A stretch of DNA of 64,000 nt from Lysobacterales bacterium (lineage in GTDB: Bacteria > Pseudomonadota > Gammaproteobacteria > Xanthomonadales > SZUA-5): assembly GCA_022844165.1 (NCBI GenBank), contig JALHMH010000008.1, positions 62,001 to 126,000 of the forward strand, given 5' to 3'. The notes beneath the pieces are model-generated. The model ran no database searches, was not told the DNA's origin, and saw only the letters and a program-made list of their open reading frames with translations. The position numbers and the translations under genes were made by a program. Below, one piece after another: positions 55,399 to 62,837 of the stretch (the first letter of the stretch is position 1; each line of letters opens with the position of its first letter).

Positions 55399-56892
55399 TC
55401 AGCGCGACCCACGGAGCGATTCGTGCGGCCCGCCGTGTTTACCCTTTGCAGGTGCTCTGTCGGCGCTCATTCTCAGCTCCAGCACGGCGGCCGGCAGGCG
55501 TGCGCGCCAGCCCTTTTTGCTGGCGCGCAACTCGTAGAGTCCGAACGGTGTGACCAGGGCGGCGCGGGTCAGAGTACCGTCGTCGCTGAGGCTGACGATC
55601 AGCAGCTTGCCGCCGGGCCAGGCGCGGGCGGTGGCGAAGGTCGCCGTCAGCGCCGGGTCTGGGTTGAGTATCCCGACGCAACGCCCATTTTCCAGCTCGA
55701 ATTGCAGCGCGCCTCTGATTTTCGCCTCACCCAAAGTGCCCTGATAGCGCTGTGCTGGCAGTGGACAACTGCGCTGAACCAAGCGTTTGGGCTGCGGGCG
55801 AAATGGCGCTGCGAGCAGCATCGCCGAGCGCTCGATAGAAGAGACCCAGATGGCATTGGACATCAGACTGACCGCGGCGCGTTCGTCCGGCCAAAGCACC
55901 AACCCGGCGCGAGCACCTTCGGCGATACCAGCGTGATGTGCGATGGCAGCGCCATCCTCGTCGTGGCCGATGCGCCAGCCCAGGCCTACCTGATAATCGC
56001 GCTCGCCTGCCAATGTTCCGTCGTTGAGAGCAAAAGGCTCGCGCATTGCCATCCAGGTATTGGGCGAGACGATCTTGCCTTGCATCAATCTCCCCGCAAA
56101 ACTGGCGGTTGCCGTGGGCGCTGCCGCCATTCCGCCGCCGGGTACGGTGTAGCTCATGTCATCGCCTGGCAGCAGGACCGGCGCATCACCATCGATGTTG
56201 TACAGCCGCGATACCTGCGCGCCCTTGCCGCTGGTGTCTTGCAGTACGTCCAGCCCTTGGGTCAGTTCGCGCTGGACGTAGTCGATGTAACTTGTGCCGA
56301 CCGCTGCCTCGACCACGGCACCGATGAGTGTGTAGCCCCACGACGAGTATTCGTAACGCGCGCCCGGTTCAGCCCCGAGCGGGCGATCAAAAAACCAACG
56401 AACCGCAGCGCGAGCGTTACCGAAGTTCCGTTGACCCAGCGCCTGATCGGCATCGATGTAGTGATCCAGTCCCGAAGCGTGGGCCGCGAGTTGGCGCAGG
56501 CTGATCTGCGGCCAGCGCGAACCCAGCCAGGGAAGATGGTCTGCAACGGGTGCATCGAGGTTGAGTTTTCCCTGTTCGGCCAGGCGCGCAATGGCCGTGG
56601 CGGCAAAGACTTTCGATACACTCGCCAGGCGAAACACGGTGTTGGCCTCGACCGGTAGTCGCGCCTCCCGATCGCGCCAGCCTGCGCATCCGGCCCACAC
56701 AACCTGGTCGTCCAGCCATATCGCTGCGCCCATTCCCGGCACGCCACTGACATCGACCAGGGCCTGCAGCATGCGCTGCGAGCTGCGCCCAGCGGCGCTC
56801 GTTTCGCCGTCGCAGGAAGTGCTCTTTGCCGGGTGCGAGACGCAGAACGAGAACGACAACAGCAAACCGATATGAAATTTCTTGAACAACAT
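55399..56892 (-). CDS. Serine hydrolase, class C beta-lactamase-like
   Basis: Secreted enzyme of 497 residues. N terminus MLFKKFHIGLLLSFSFCVSHPAKS is a signal peptide. Catalytic SVSK at 91-94 (RLASVSKVFAATAIARL), YSSW in RYEYSSWGYTLIGAVVEA as the Y-x-x motif, and HHAGIAEGARAGL as the HxG-type third motif. The last 130 residues (after about 370, YQGTLGEAKIRGALQFELENG) form a separate beta-rich domain, as in many of these esterase/peptidase-like proteins. It lies 118 bases behind the LytTR regulator gene on the same strand and may be transcribed with it. Confidence 0.88.
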   Translation of the reverse strand: MLFKKFHIGLLLSFSFCVSHPAKSTSCDGETSAAGRSSQRMLQALVDVSGVPGMGAAIWLDDQVVWAGCAGWRDREARLPVEANTVFRLASVSKVFAATAIARLAEQGKLNLDAPVADHLPWLGSRWPQISLRQLAAHASGLDHYIDADQALGQRNFGNARAAVRWFFDRPLGAEPGARYEYSSWGYTLIGAVVEAAVGTSYIDYVQRELTQGLDVLQDTSGKGAQVSRLYNIDGDAPVLLPGDDMSYTVPGGGMAAAPTATASFAGRLMQGKIVSPNTWMAMREPFALNDGTLAGERDYQVGLGWRIGHDEDGAAIAHHAGIAEGARAGLVLWPDERAAVSLMSNAIWVSSIERSAMLLAAPFRPQPKRLVQRSCPLPAQRYQGTLGEAKIRGALQFELENGRCVGILNPDPALTATFATARAWPGGKLLIVSLSDDGTLTRAALVTPFGLYELRASKKGWRARLPAAVLELRMSADRAPAKGKHGGPHESLRGSR

Positions 56893-57010
56893 GAGTGTGC
56901 TCCTCGACCTTTGAGGAGCCGCACTGTAATCGCATCAAACCGGCTTGTAGCGAGCAACGCCGTGGGTCGTGCTCGTATTGCGCCGGGACGGTTGGAACCG
57001 TGAGTTGTGG

Positions 57011-57736
57011 CTATCCGCGACGCGCGTGCAGCGATGCCAGCAGTGCATCGATGTAGCTGCGACTGACGCGCACTGGCGTGCCGTCGTCGAGTTGCAATAT
57101 CGCATCGCGATTGCTCAGTGGTTTGAGTTCTGCGATGCAGTCGATGCGCACGATGGCCGACCGGTGGACGCGCACGAAAGATCGTGAGTCCAGCAATTGC
57201 GATAGCTCGTGCAGGGTTTGTCGGAGTGGGTGCGCGCTGTCTGCAGTGTGGAGCGTGGCGTAGTCGCCATCGGCTTCGATCCAACGGATGTCAGCCGTCG
57301 CCACGTAGCGCTCACGGCGCCCAACACGGACTGCAAATCGTCGTGGTGCTGCCGAAGCTTGCGTCGGCGTCCCGAGTTGCCATTGCCAGCGTTGTGTGGC
57401 GCGTGCCAATGCTTCGGCGAAGCGCAAGGGATCGATGGGTTTAAGCAGATAATCGACGGCACCCAGCTCGAAGGCACGTACGGCGAAAGCACTGTGCGCC
57501 GTCAGCAGAATGGCCAGCGGACGCACCGCGGGTGGCAACGCGGCAAGCACCGCCAACCCATCCATGCCCGGCATCGACACATCCAGAAATGCCAGATCCG
57601 TGGGCGTTGCGCGTAGCCCCTCCAATGCGGACACACCGTCGGTGTACTCAACGACTGCCCGGAGACCTGCCGCAAACAGCTGTGTCAAAATGGCCTTCCG
57701 TGCCGGCGCTTCATCGTCGATCACAGCGATGCGCAT
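57011..57736 (-). CDS. LytTR-family response regulator
   Basis: Response regulator of 241 residues. The receiver (1-115) begins MRIAVIDDEAPARKAIL with phospho-Asp 52 in LAFLDVSMPGMDGL and Lys in GAVDYLLKPIDPLRF. The LytTR DNA-binding domain (about 132-238) shows VATADIRWIEADGDYATLHT, FVRVHRSAIVRIDCI and the final VRVSRSYIDALLASL. The start ATG shares its A with the kinase stop (TGATG) behind a strong AGGAG site, so kinase and regulator are coupled. It forms a LytS/AlgR-type system with the gene upstream; the target genes are unknown, the serine hydrolase behind it being the nearest candidate. Confidence 0.94.
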   Translation of the reverse strand: MRIAVIDDEAPARKAILTQLFAAGLRAVVEYTDGVSALEGLRATPTDLAFLDVSMPGMDGLAVLAALPPAVRPLAILLTAHSAFAVRAFELGAVDYLLKPIDPLRFAEALARATQRWQWQLGTPTQASAAPRRFAVRVGRRERYVATADIRWIEADGDYATLHTADSAHPLRQTLHELSQLLDSRSFVRVHRSAIVRIDCIAELKPLSNRDAILQLDDGTPVRVSRSYIDALLASLHARRG

Positions 57737-58788
57737 CACGCACTCCTGAGGTTCTGCAACGGAATGCGTAGGCGAACGCGGAACTGCGTGCCGTCGTTTA
57801 GCGCATGCAGTGATGCGTCGCTCCCGTAAAGTTGCGTCAGTCGTTTTTGCAGGTTGGCAATACCCAGGCCGCCACCGGTGGCTTTTGACCCCGGCTGCTC
57901 CGGCAGATCGTTGGCGATGTCGATCGACAGGCGGTCCTGTTCCCGCCAGATGCGGACGTGCAACTGCCCGGGCGCGCGACGCAGCGACAAGCCATGCCGA
58001 ACGGCGTTCTCCAGCAACGGTTGCAGGCACAATGTCGGGACGGAGCAATCGAGAAGTTCCTTGCCGAGCTGCCAATCCAGGCGTATGCGAGCGCCAAAGC
58101 GGGCCCGTTCGATGTCGAAATAGGACTCGGCGAGCGATACTTCCGCGGCCAGGCTTTGTGTGGGTTGGCCGCTCAACTCCAGTGTGGCGCGCAACAGATC
58201 GCCAAGCCGCGCGAGCATTTGCTGCGCGATTGCAGCGCGGCCGTCGCCGACTTCGGCAGAAATCGCATTCAATGTGTTGAACATAAAGTGCGGCTGCAGT
58301 TGCAGCTGCAGGGCGTGCAATTGCGCTTCCCGAGTCAATTGTTCGGCCAGTTGCAAACGGCGACGCGTTGCACGCAGGGCCCATGCATGGGCGATGGTGG
58401 CATGTAGCGTGGCGAAAGCCAGCAAGCCCAACCACGGCGCTTCCAGCCCGCGCCACAACCAGTCCAGATCCAGCACCTGCCTGTGAGATTGCTGCGGCAC
58501 AAAATGCACAAGCTTAGTAATCAGCACCATGGCGAATGTCAGTGGCAACAAGAGCAGCCAGGTTCGGCGCACGCTTAAACCGCGACGCCACCAGTGGCGT
58601 TGCAGCAGCGCCAGTGGTAGCAGCCATAGCAACAGGTTCGTCAGGAATACGGTGCGAGACCAGCTCGCCGCGCCGTAGCCGTAAAGCGGTATCGCCAGAA
58701 CGGCCATTATCGCTGCCAGCACACCGCCGGCTGCGATAGGCAGCCACAAGGGTGGCTGTTCGAATGTCGGATCTGACTCGGCGCGCAT
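57736..58788 (-). CDS. LytS/YehU-type sensor histidine kinase
   Basis: Membrane sensor of 350 residues from the ATG at 58788. Four hydrophobic segments in the first 155 residues (PLWLPIAAGGVLAAIMAVLAI, TVFLTNLLLWLLPLALL, TWLLLLPLTFAMVLITKLV, WLGLLAFATLHATIAHAWAL) form the sensor. The His_kinase box follows: LHALQLQLQPHFMFNTLNAISAEV, with the phospho-His in QPHFMFNTLN, then the HATPase region with LQPLLENAVRHGL and GGGLGIANLQKRLTQLYG. It lacks HAMP or PAS domains. It is cotranscribed with the LytTR regulator. Confidence 0.93.
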   Translation of the reverse strand: MRAESDPTFEQPPLWLPIAAGGVLAAIMAVLAIPLYGYGAASWSRTVFLTNLLLWLLPLALLQRHWWRRGLSVRRTWLLLLPLTFAMVLITKLVHFVPQQSHRQVLDLDWLWRGLEAPWLGLLAFATLHATIAHAWALRATRRRLQLAEQLTREAQLHALQLQLQPHFMFNTLNAISAEVGDGRAAIAQQMLARLGDLLRATLELSGQPTQSLAAEVSLAESYFDIERARFGARIRLDWQLGKELLDCSVPTLCLQPLLENAVRHGLSLRRAPGQLHVRIWREQDRLSIDIANDLPEQPGSKATGGGLGIANLQKRLTQLYGSDASLHALNDGTQFRVRLRIPLQNLRSA

Positions 58789-59181
58789 GCCGCAACTATC
58801 GGCGATTCGGCGTTTCGCTGCGAGCAGGGGTGACTTTCGTGCGGTGAACCGGTACACCGTCGCGTTCAGTTGGTGGGTTCTTGCGGCGATCGGAGTGAGT
58901 GGCACGCGTCCCGTTTCAGGACGCACCGCACGCGAACAGGCATCGATGGTTTTGGGCTGCAAACCCTTGAGTTTGAGGTGCTTCAGGTGGCACTGATACA
59001 GCGCACAAAGCGCTCACGATCTTGCTCGCAGGACAAGCCTGTCAAGGTAGTCATTCCTCACGGTTGAAGGCACAATCACTCCCCCGGTCCGCGAAGGAAT
59101 GCCCGTGAAGGTTACGCCGCAATCCTCATCCCGAAGACCACTTCTCCGCGTAGCGGCTTCGTTCAACTTTGCGTGTTAGAG
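58789..59181. other. 393-base stretch without a gene
   Basis: I see no coding frame with family similarity, RNA gene or strong hairpin. The promoter of the two-component genes must lie at its left end. At its right end GTTAGAG (59175-59181) resembles the core of an integron attachment site and borders the first small cassette. Confidence 0.4.
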
Positions 59182-59625
59182 ATGAAGAGGATGCGCGTAC
59201 TGTGCAGTGACAACTTCTACCACGACGGCCGCGGTCCAACGTTGGTCCGTGTTCACTTGGCGGATGGGTCCGCGCACATCGAGGCGATCGACTATCAGCT
59301 ACCCGATTCGGACGGCGGTCCGGAATTCAGTCGGCATCTGCTGTTCAGTCGCGCACAGGTGTACATGTTCACGCCCGAAGAGGTGGAGAACTACATGACT
59401 GCGCAGTCAGACTGGAGCAAGTCAGATCGTGGCGCGCTCGTTTCACTCGGCAAAAGCAGCTGGTTGTCATCGTTCAGTCAGCGGCACCTCGAGCGCTGTG
59501 AACACTATCGGGCGATGTTCTATGACGAGTTCTTGGACATTATCTGCGAGGGAATCACCAGCGAGCCCGGGTACTTCATCTCTAACAAAACCATGCAGCC
59601 GACGGGCCAGGGCGCGCGCGGCTGA
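59182..59625 (+). CDS. Hypothetical protein in an integron-like cassette
   Basis: Protein of 147 residues, no family recognised. It is acidic to neutral, without signal peptide or membrane segment, rich in aromatic residues (CSDNFYHDGRG, FSRHLLFSRAQVYMFTPEEVENYM, HLERCEHYRAMFYDEF), and reads like a small soluble domain. In-frame starts are GTG 59173, ATG 59182 and ATG 59191; none has a good ribosome site. The tail KTMQPTGQGARG is read from the attC-like site in which the gene ends, a usual trait of integron cassette genes. GC is lower than in neighbouring housekeeping genes. Confidence 0.65.
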   Translation: MKRMRVLCSDNFYHDGRGPTLVRVHLADGSAHIEAIDYQLPDSDGGPEFSRHLLFSRAQVYMFTPEEVENYMTAQSDWSKSDRGALVSLGKSSWLSSFSQRHLERCEHYRAMFYDEFLDIICEGITSEPGYFISNKTMQPTGQGARG

Positions 59626-59640
59626 TGGTTGTCGTTGGGC
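59580..59640 (+). repeat. attC-like recombination site 1
   Basis: About 60 bases bounded by CTCTAAC (59580-59586, inverse core RYYYAAC with one mismatch) and GTTGGGC (59634-59640, exact GTTRRRY). Inside, AACCAT-G-CAGCCG pairs with CGGCTGATGGTT over 12 bp, leaving one extrahelical G, which is the structural mark of attC sites. The centre is a GC-rich loop. No integrase is in the window. Confidence 0.65.
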
Positions 59641-59693
59641 CCCGCATGCTAGTTCTCGGTAACTCGTCCCATGCTTATTAGGAGTGAATTTGA

Positions 59694-59967
59694 GTGAACG
59701 TCTCGGAAAGCGCTCGCTTAGCTATTATGGCCTCTTTGGAAAATGCTCCATCAGGCTCCTTGCCTGTCTTGGTGGTCGGCTATCGCTATCACGAAGACCA
59801 ACGCATTCCTTTTGTGGAAATTGAGTTTTATCCGCCGAAGAGCATTAGCGAGGATTCCTGCAGGTGATGGATTGACCTTTTATGAGGTACTCCCTGATTC
59901 CAGCGAATTGATTCGTGATAGAACGCTTCTGTTTCAGGACGGCAGTTTTCTTCTTTCCACGCAGTAA
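59694..59967 (+). pseudogene. Small frame-disrupted cassette gene
   Basis: A GTG at 59694 with an AGGAG site at 59680-59684 opens a frame that runs to a TGA at 59865-59867 (57 residues: VNVSESARLAIMAS..., VLVVGYRYHEDQRIPFVEIEFYPP). The frame shifted by one then continues sensibly as AGDGLTFYEVLPDSSELIRD...LLFQDGSFLLSTQ to a TAA at 59967. The two halves look like one protein of about 90 residues with a frameshift near 59855-59865. No family recognised. The stretch is visibly AT-richer than its surroundings. Confidence 0.55.
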
Positions 59968-60006
59968 GAAGAAAATTTGGTTGAATGGCTGGCAGATTGA
60001 AAATGA

Positions 60007-60089
60007 ACTTAACGCTTGTTGGCAACCTGCCAAAGGTGCGAAGGCGACAGTACCTGCCTCCACGGTCAGGGTTAGCTCGAACGTTGGGC
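60007..60089 (+). repeat. attC-like recombination site 2 (weaker)
   Basis: Inverse core ACTTAAC (60007-60013, exact RYYYAAC) and core GTTGGGC (60083-60089). The right arm GGTTAGCTCGAAC resembles the L' arm of known attC sites; pairing with the left arm (GCTTGTTGGCAACC) is only partial by eye. Spacing to site 1 is 449 bases, a normal cassette length. Confidence 0.45.
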
Positions 60090-60582
60090 TGCGGATTGAG
60101 CGTGCGGCTTGATCGCGCTTTGGTCACATCGCGCAGCGCGTCACCAGCGGCTTATTGCGCTCATCCAGTGGGCGACTTCGCCGCAGCATTCCAGACAACA
60201 GCGTCGCGCCATGCCGCGACCCACGGGACACGTCGCTCTTGTGGGTCGCGCTACAGCGCGACGCTCTTTTCTGTTCCGGTCGGGCAGCGTTTGCCAAACT
60301 GTCGACGTCAGGTGCCTAAGTGCACCAAAACACCGTAGCCCAACAGCAAGCTCAATCGGACCGACGCTCTGCTGGGTTGCTTCGACCAATCATCCCTAAG
60401 CGGCGGCCGCTTAGCTCGAACTGGACGACTTCTCGAATCGACTACGATTCGGGTCTCTTTACCGTTCATGCTACCGCGCAGTCCACCATGGCCTACGCGG
60501 CGCGACAGTCGGGGGTGCGAGCCAGCTCGGTGGAGGTCCGGTTAGGGGAAATCTGGGCCACCCTTGCGGATAGTCGATGCTC
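60090..60582. other. 493-base stretch with hairpins, no gene
   Basis: No supported coding region. Hairpins seen: CGCGACCCAC (60215-60224) with GTGGGTCGCG (60241-60250); GTCGCGCT-AC-AGCGCGAC (60245-60262), which excludes the first and is followed by CTCTTTT, so it may act as a terminator on the plus strand; and CTAAGCGGC-G-GCCGCTTAG (60396-60414), followed by TTAGCTCGAAC-like sequence resembling an attC arm. Confidence 0.5.
60245..60270 (+). terminator. Possible Rho-independent terminator behind the cassettes
   Basis: Stem GTCGCGCT / AGCGCGAC (8 bp, two-base loop) followed within four bases by a T-rich CTCTTTT. It would end plus-strand transcription coming from the cassette region. Confidence 0.45.
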
Positions 60583-60849
60583 CTAACCAGCGTGGAGTTC
60601 CTCCCGGATGATCCGCCTCAGCGTGCGCTCAAGCGTCCCTTCACTCTCTGCGATGTGCCCACGAAGCACCTCATTGATAAGGGTCTGGTAGTTGCCGCCG
60701 CCCACGACGCGACCGCGAAACCACGCCAAAACATCTGCATCCAGGCGGATTGTGATGCGTTCTTTCCCCAGGCTCTCGGCCTGCAAGCGCGCAAGCGCTG
60801 GGACATCCTTGATGGACCTGGCTCCCGAAAAATCGTATTCGTCGCGCAT
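60583..60849 (-). CDS. brnA: BrnA-family antitoxin
   Basis: Protein of 88 residues with a C-terminal ribbon-helix-helix: ERITIRLDADVLAWFRGRVVGGGNYQTLINEVLRGHI, the BrnA pattern (I-x-I-R-L-D-x-D-V-L...G-x-G-Y-Q-T-x-I-N). The N terminus RDEYDFSGARS is the usual contact to the toxin. It binds and neutralises BrnT and, by family knowledge, represses its own operon. The start is two bases behind the brnT stop. Confidence 0.9.
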   Translation of the reverse strand: MRDEYDFSGARSIKDVPALARLQAESLGKERITIRLDADVLAWFRGRVVGGGNYQTLINEVLRGHIAESEGTLERTLRRIIREELHAG

Positions 60850-60851
60850 AT

Positions 60852-61130
60852 TTAGCTCACCAACTCTCGATAGTGACGCGCTTCGCCAGGGCTGGCACTG
60901 CGCGCCGAAATGATTCGGACTACGTCTTCATCGCGCTCGGTCCAGACCACGAGCAGAACCGACCCGATGAATCCGCAACCGAGTGTCACGAACCGAGCTT
61001 CTTCTTCTGCATCAGGGTCTTCCCGCGTGATGCTCAGCGGATCAAGCAACGCTCCGATGGCGTCGGCAAAGTCAACATCGTGACGCTTGATGTTGGCAGC
61101 ACGCTTTGATTCATCCCACTCGAAGTTCAT
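60852..61130 (-). CDS. brnT: BrnT-family toxin
   Basis: RelE-like ribonuclease toxin of 92 residues. The start FEWDESKRAANIKRHDVDFADA and the end RIISARSASPGEARHYRELV are the BrnT marks (F-x-W-D-x-x-K...N-x-x-K-H, then R-x-I-S-A-R...E-x-x-x-Y). It acts on RNA and stops translation unless held by BrnA. Toxin precedes antitoxin, the order typical of brnTA. The pair lies between the cassette region and insertion sequence remnants, in a mobile context. Confidence 0.92.
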   Translation of the reverse strand: MNFEWDESKRAANIKRHDVDFADAIGALLDPLSITREDPDAEEEARFVTLGCGFIGSVLLVVWTERDEDVVRIISARSASPGEARHYRELVS

Positions 61131-61225
61131 GCCGCCAGTGTATGCACATCAAGCATACGACGCAAGGGCGCGAAGCGCTGATCGCGCAGTATGGATCGCA
61201 ATAGCAAGCGCATCAGCGGCGTGCG

Positions 61226-62214
61226 ATGAGCGCCATTCTTACCTGCCGCAGCATACTCGGCTGCCTGGATTGGCGCTGCCCGGACTGCGCGGAGCGGCGC
61301 GAAACGCCGCGATCCTGCGGCCATCGCAATTGCCCGCAGTGTCAGAACCACACGACCACCGAATGGCTGGAGCGACAACGCGAGAAGCTGCTGCCCGTCG
61401 ACTATTTCATGGTCACGTTTACGCTCCCTGCGGGGCTGCGAGCGCTGGCGCAAGCGCAGCCAAAGACGATGTACTCAGCCTTGTTCTGCGCCGCCTCCGA
61501 GACCCTCAAAGGCTTCGGCGAGCGCAAACTGCACGCCGAACTCGGCCAGTGCGCGGTGCTGCACACGCACAACCGTCGACTCGATCTGCACCCGCACGTG
61601 CACATCGTCGTACCCGGCGGCGGCATCGACCGCAAACGCAAACAGTGGCGCAAGATTCAAGGCAGGTACTTGTTCAACACCTTCGCCCTCGCGCGCGTAT
61701 TCCGCGCCAAAATGCTGCGCGCGCTTGAGCGTGCGGGCGTGTCGATACCGATCGGCTTGCCACCGAAGTGGGTGGTCGATTGCCGCAACGTCGGCCGCGG
61801 CGAACCGGCGCTTCGTTTCGTTTGCCTTGGCAAACGAACGAATCAAAGACAGCTGTCGCGTTAACTCTATCGCGGCGTCATTCGCGAGCGCGATCTCGTG
61901 TCTTACGATGCGCAATCCGGCACTGTGACCTTCCGCTATATCGACGCCAGCACACAGCGGCCGGCGTATGCGAACTGCCCATCGCACAGTTCCTCTGGCA
62001 TGTGCTGCAACACGTGTTGCCCATCGGTTTGCGTCGCGTGCGCGACGATGGGTTCCTGCACGGCAAAGCCAAAGCGCGACTGACGCTCGTGCAGCTGATC
62101 CTGCGCGTGCTCATCGCGCAGCGCGAACAAAAACCCCGGCCGCCGCTATGCTGTCCGAAGTGCAAAACGCCGATGCGCTTGATTGGACCAATCTTGCGCA
62201 GGCCGGATGGATAA
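61226..62214 (+). pseudogene. IS91-family transposase, broken
   Basis: A rolling-circle (HUH-Y2) transposase split by at least two lesions. The first part (61226-61864) has the zinc-binding CPDC...CGHRNCPQCQ, LLPVDYFMVTFTLPAGLRAL and the HUH motif LDLHPHVHIVVPGGG, then WVVDCRNVGRGEPALRF. At 61862-61864 a TAA replaces the Tyr codon of the usual S-R-Y-L-Y-R-G-V-I; the same frame continues LYRGVIRERDLVSYD. Near 61975 the sense frame moves to another frame (IAQFLWHVLQHVLPIGLRRVRDDGFLHGKAKA) and ends at 62214. A perfect inverted repeat (61817-61838) sits as an in-frame insert just before the stop. Confidence 0.85.
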
Positions 62215-62322
62215 ACCACCGATTGCGGATCGGCTTTTCGGTAAGCGTCCGACGCCGCACATCTAGATTCGGAGTTTTGTCTTCGCCAATCCTGTTCTCA
62301 ACGCGACGTTGAGGCTAGATCG

Positions 62323-62511
62323 ATGCGAGGTGAGCGGTTGGGGGCGAGCGCGTGGTTTGCGCGGGTTTGGTTCTTTCAGCGTAGCGGCCTGAGTGCCCGA
62401 GCGTACTGCGCGGCGCAGGGCATTTCGTACTCGACGTTCATGGGGTGGCGCTCGCGGCTGGTGCGCGAGCTGGCGGGTGGCCGTTTGCCGTTTCGGCGCT
62501 TCGTGCGATGA
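62323..62511 (+). CDS. tnpA: IS66 accessory protein TnpA
   Basis: Small helix-turn-helix protein of 62 residues, needed for transposition of IS66 elements by unknown means. Seen: WFFQRSGLSARAYCAAQGISYSTFMGWRSRLVREL, the family's W...SGLS-x-x-x-x-C...G-I-S-x-S-T-F-x-x-W-R pattern. It is at the short end for the family. The stop overlaps the tnpB start as ATGA. Confidence 0.85.
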   Translation: MRGERLGASAWFARVWFFQRSGLSARAYCAAQGISYSTFMGWRSRLVRELAGGRLPFRRFVR

Positions 62512-62837
62512 CACCGACGCTGCCGTTGTTCGTGTGCGCTGAGGCGGTGGATTTTCGTCTCGGGATCGATGGTCTGGCGCTGCGGGTGCAGGCGAGTCTG
62601 GGTCCGCAGCGGGCGTTGAATGCTGCGCATGTGTTTTTCAATCGGGGGCGGGACAAGGTCAAGGTGCTGTGGTACGACCGGCACGGCTGGTGGTTGATGT
62701 ACAAGCGCCTGGAGCGCGGTCGATTTGCCTCAATACCGAGCGGCGCGCTGAGCGATGTTGAGCTGCGGTTGGTGCTCGAAGGCGTGGATTTATCGGTGCG
62801 TCGATTTGCCCCGGTACGCGGGGTGCGAGTGGCATGA
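62508..62837 (+). CDS. tnpB: IS66 accessory protein TnpB
   Basis: Protein of 109 residues of the IS66 Orf2 family. Seen: AVDFRLGIDGLALRVQASLG, VFFNRGRDKVKVLWYDRHGWWLMYKRLERGRF and the C-terminal ELRLVLEGVDL, close to the usual V-D-x-R-x-G-x-D-G-L...F-x-N-R-x-R-x-K-x-L-x-W-D-x-x-G. The ATG at 62508 overlaps the tnpA stop. Function in transposition is not known. Confidence 0.92.
   Translation: MTPTLPLFVCAEAVDFRLGIDGLALRVQASLGPQRALNAAHVFFNRGRDKVKVLWYDRHGWWLMYKRLERGRFASIPSGALSDVELRLVLEGVDLSVRRFAPVRGVRVA

Noticed and set aside
59160..59181. A complete attC site in front of the first cassette
   Set aside because: GTTAGAG fits a core except for its last base, but no inverse core or pairing arm is found in the preceding 120 bases, so I only note the core-like 7-mer.
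60320..60586. 88-codon plus-strand frame upstream of brnA
   Set aside because: No family, no ribosome site, low-complexity style; the region is better explained by hairpins and intergenic DNA.
61087..61728. 213-codon plus-strand frame over the IS91 transposase start
   Set aside because: It is a shifted frame of the transposase; the zinc finger and HUH motif are in the other frame.
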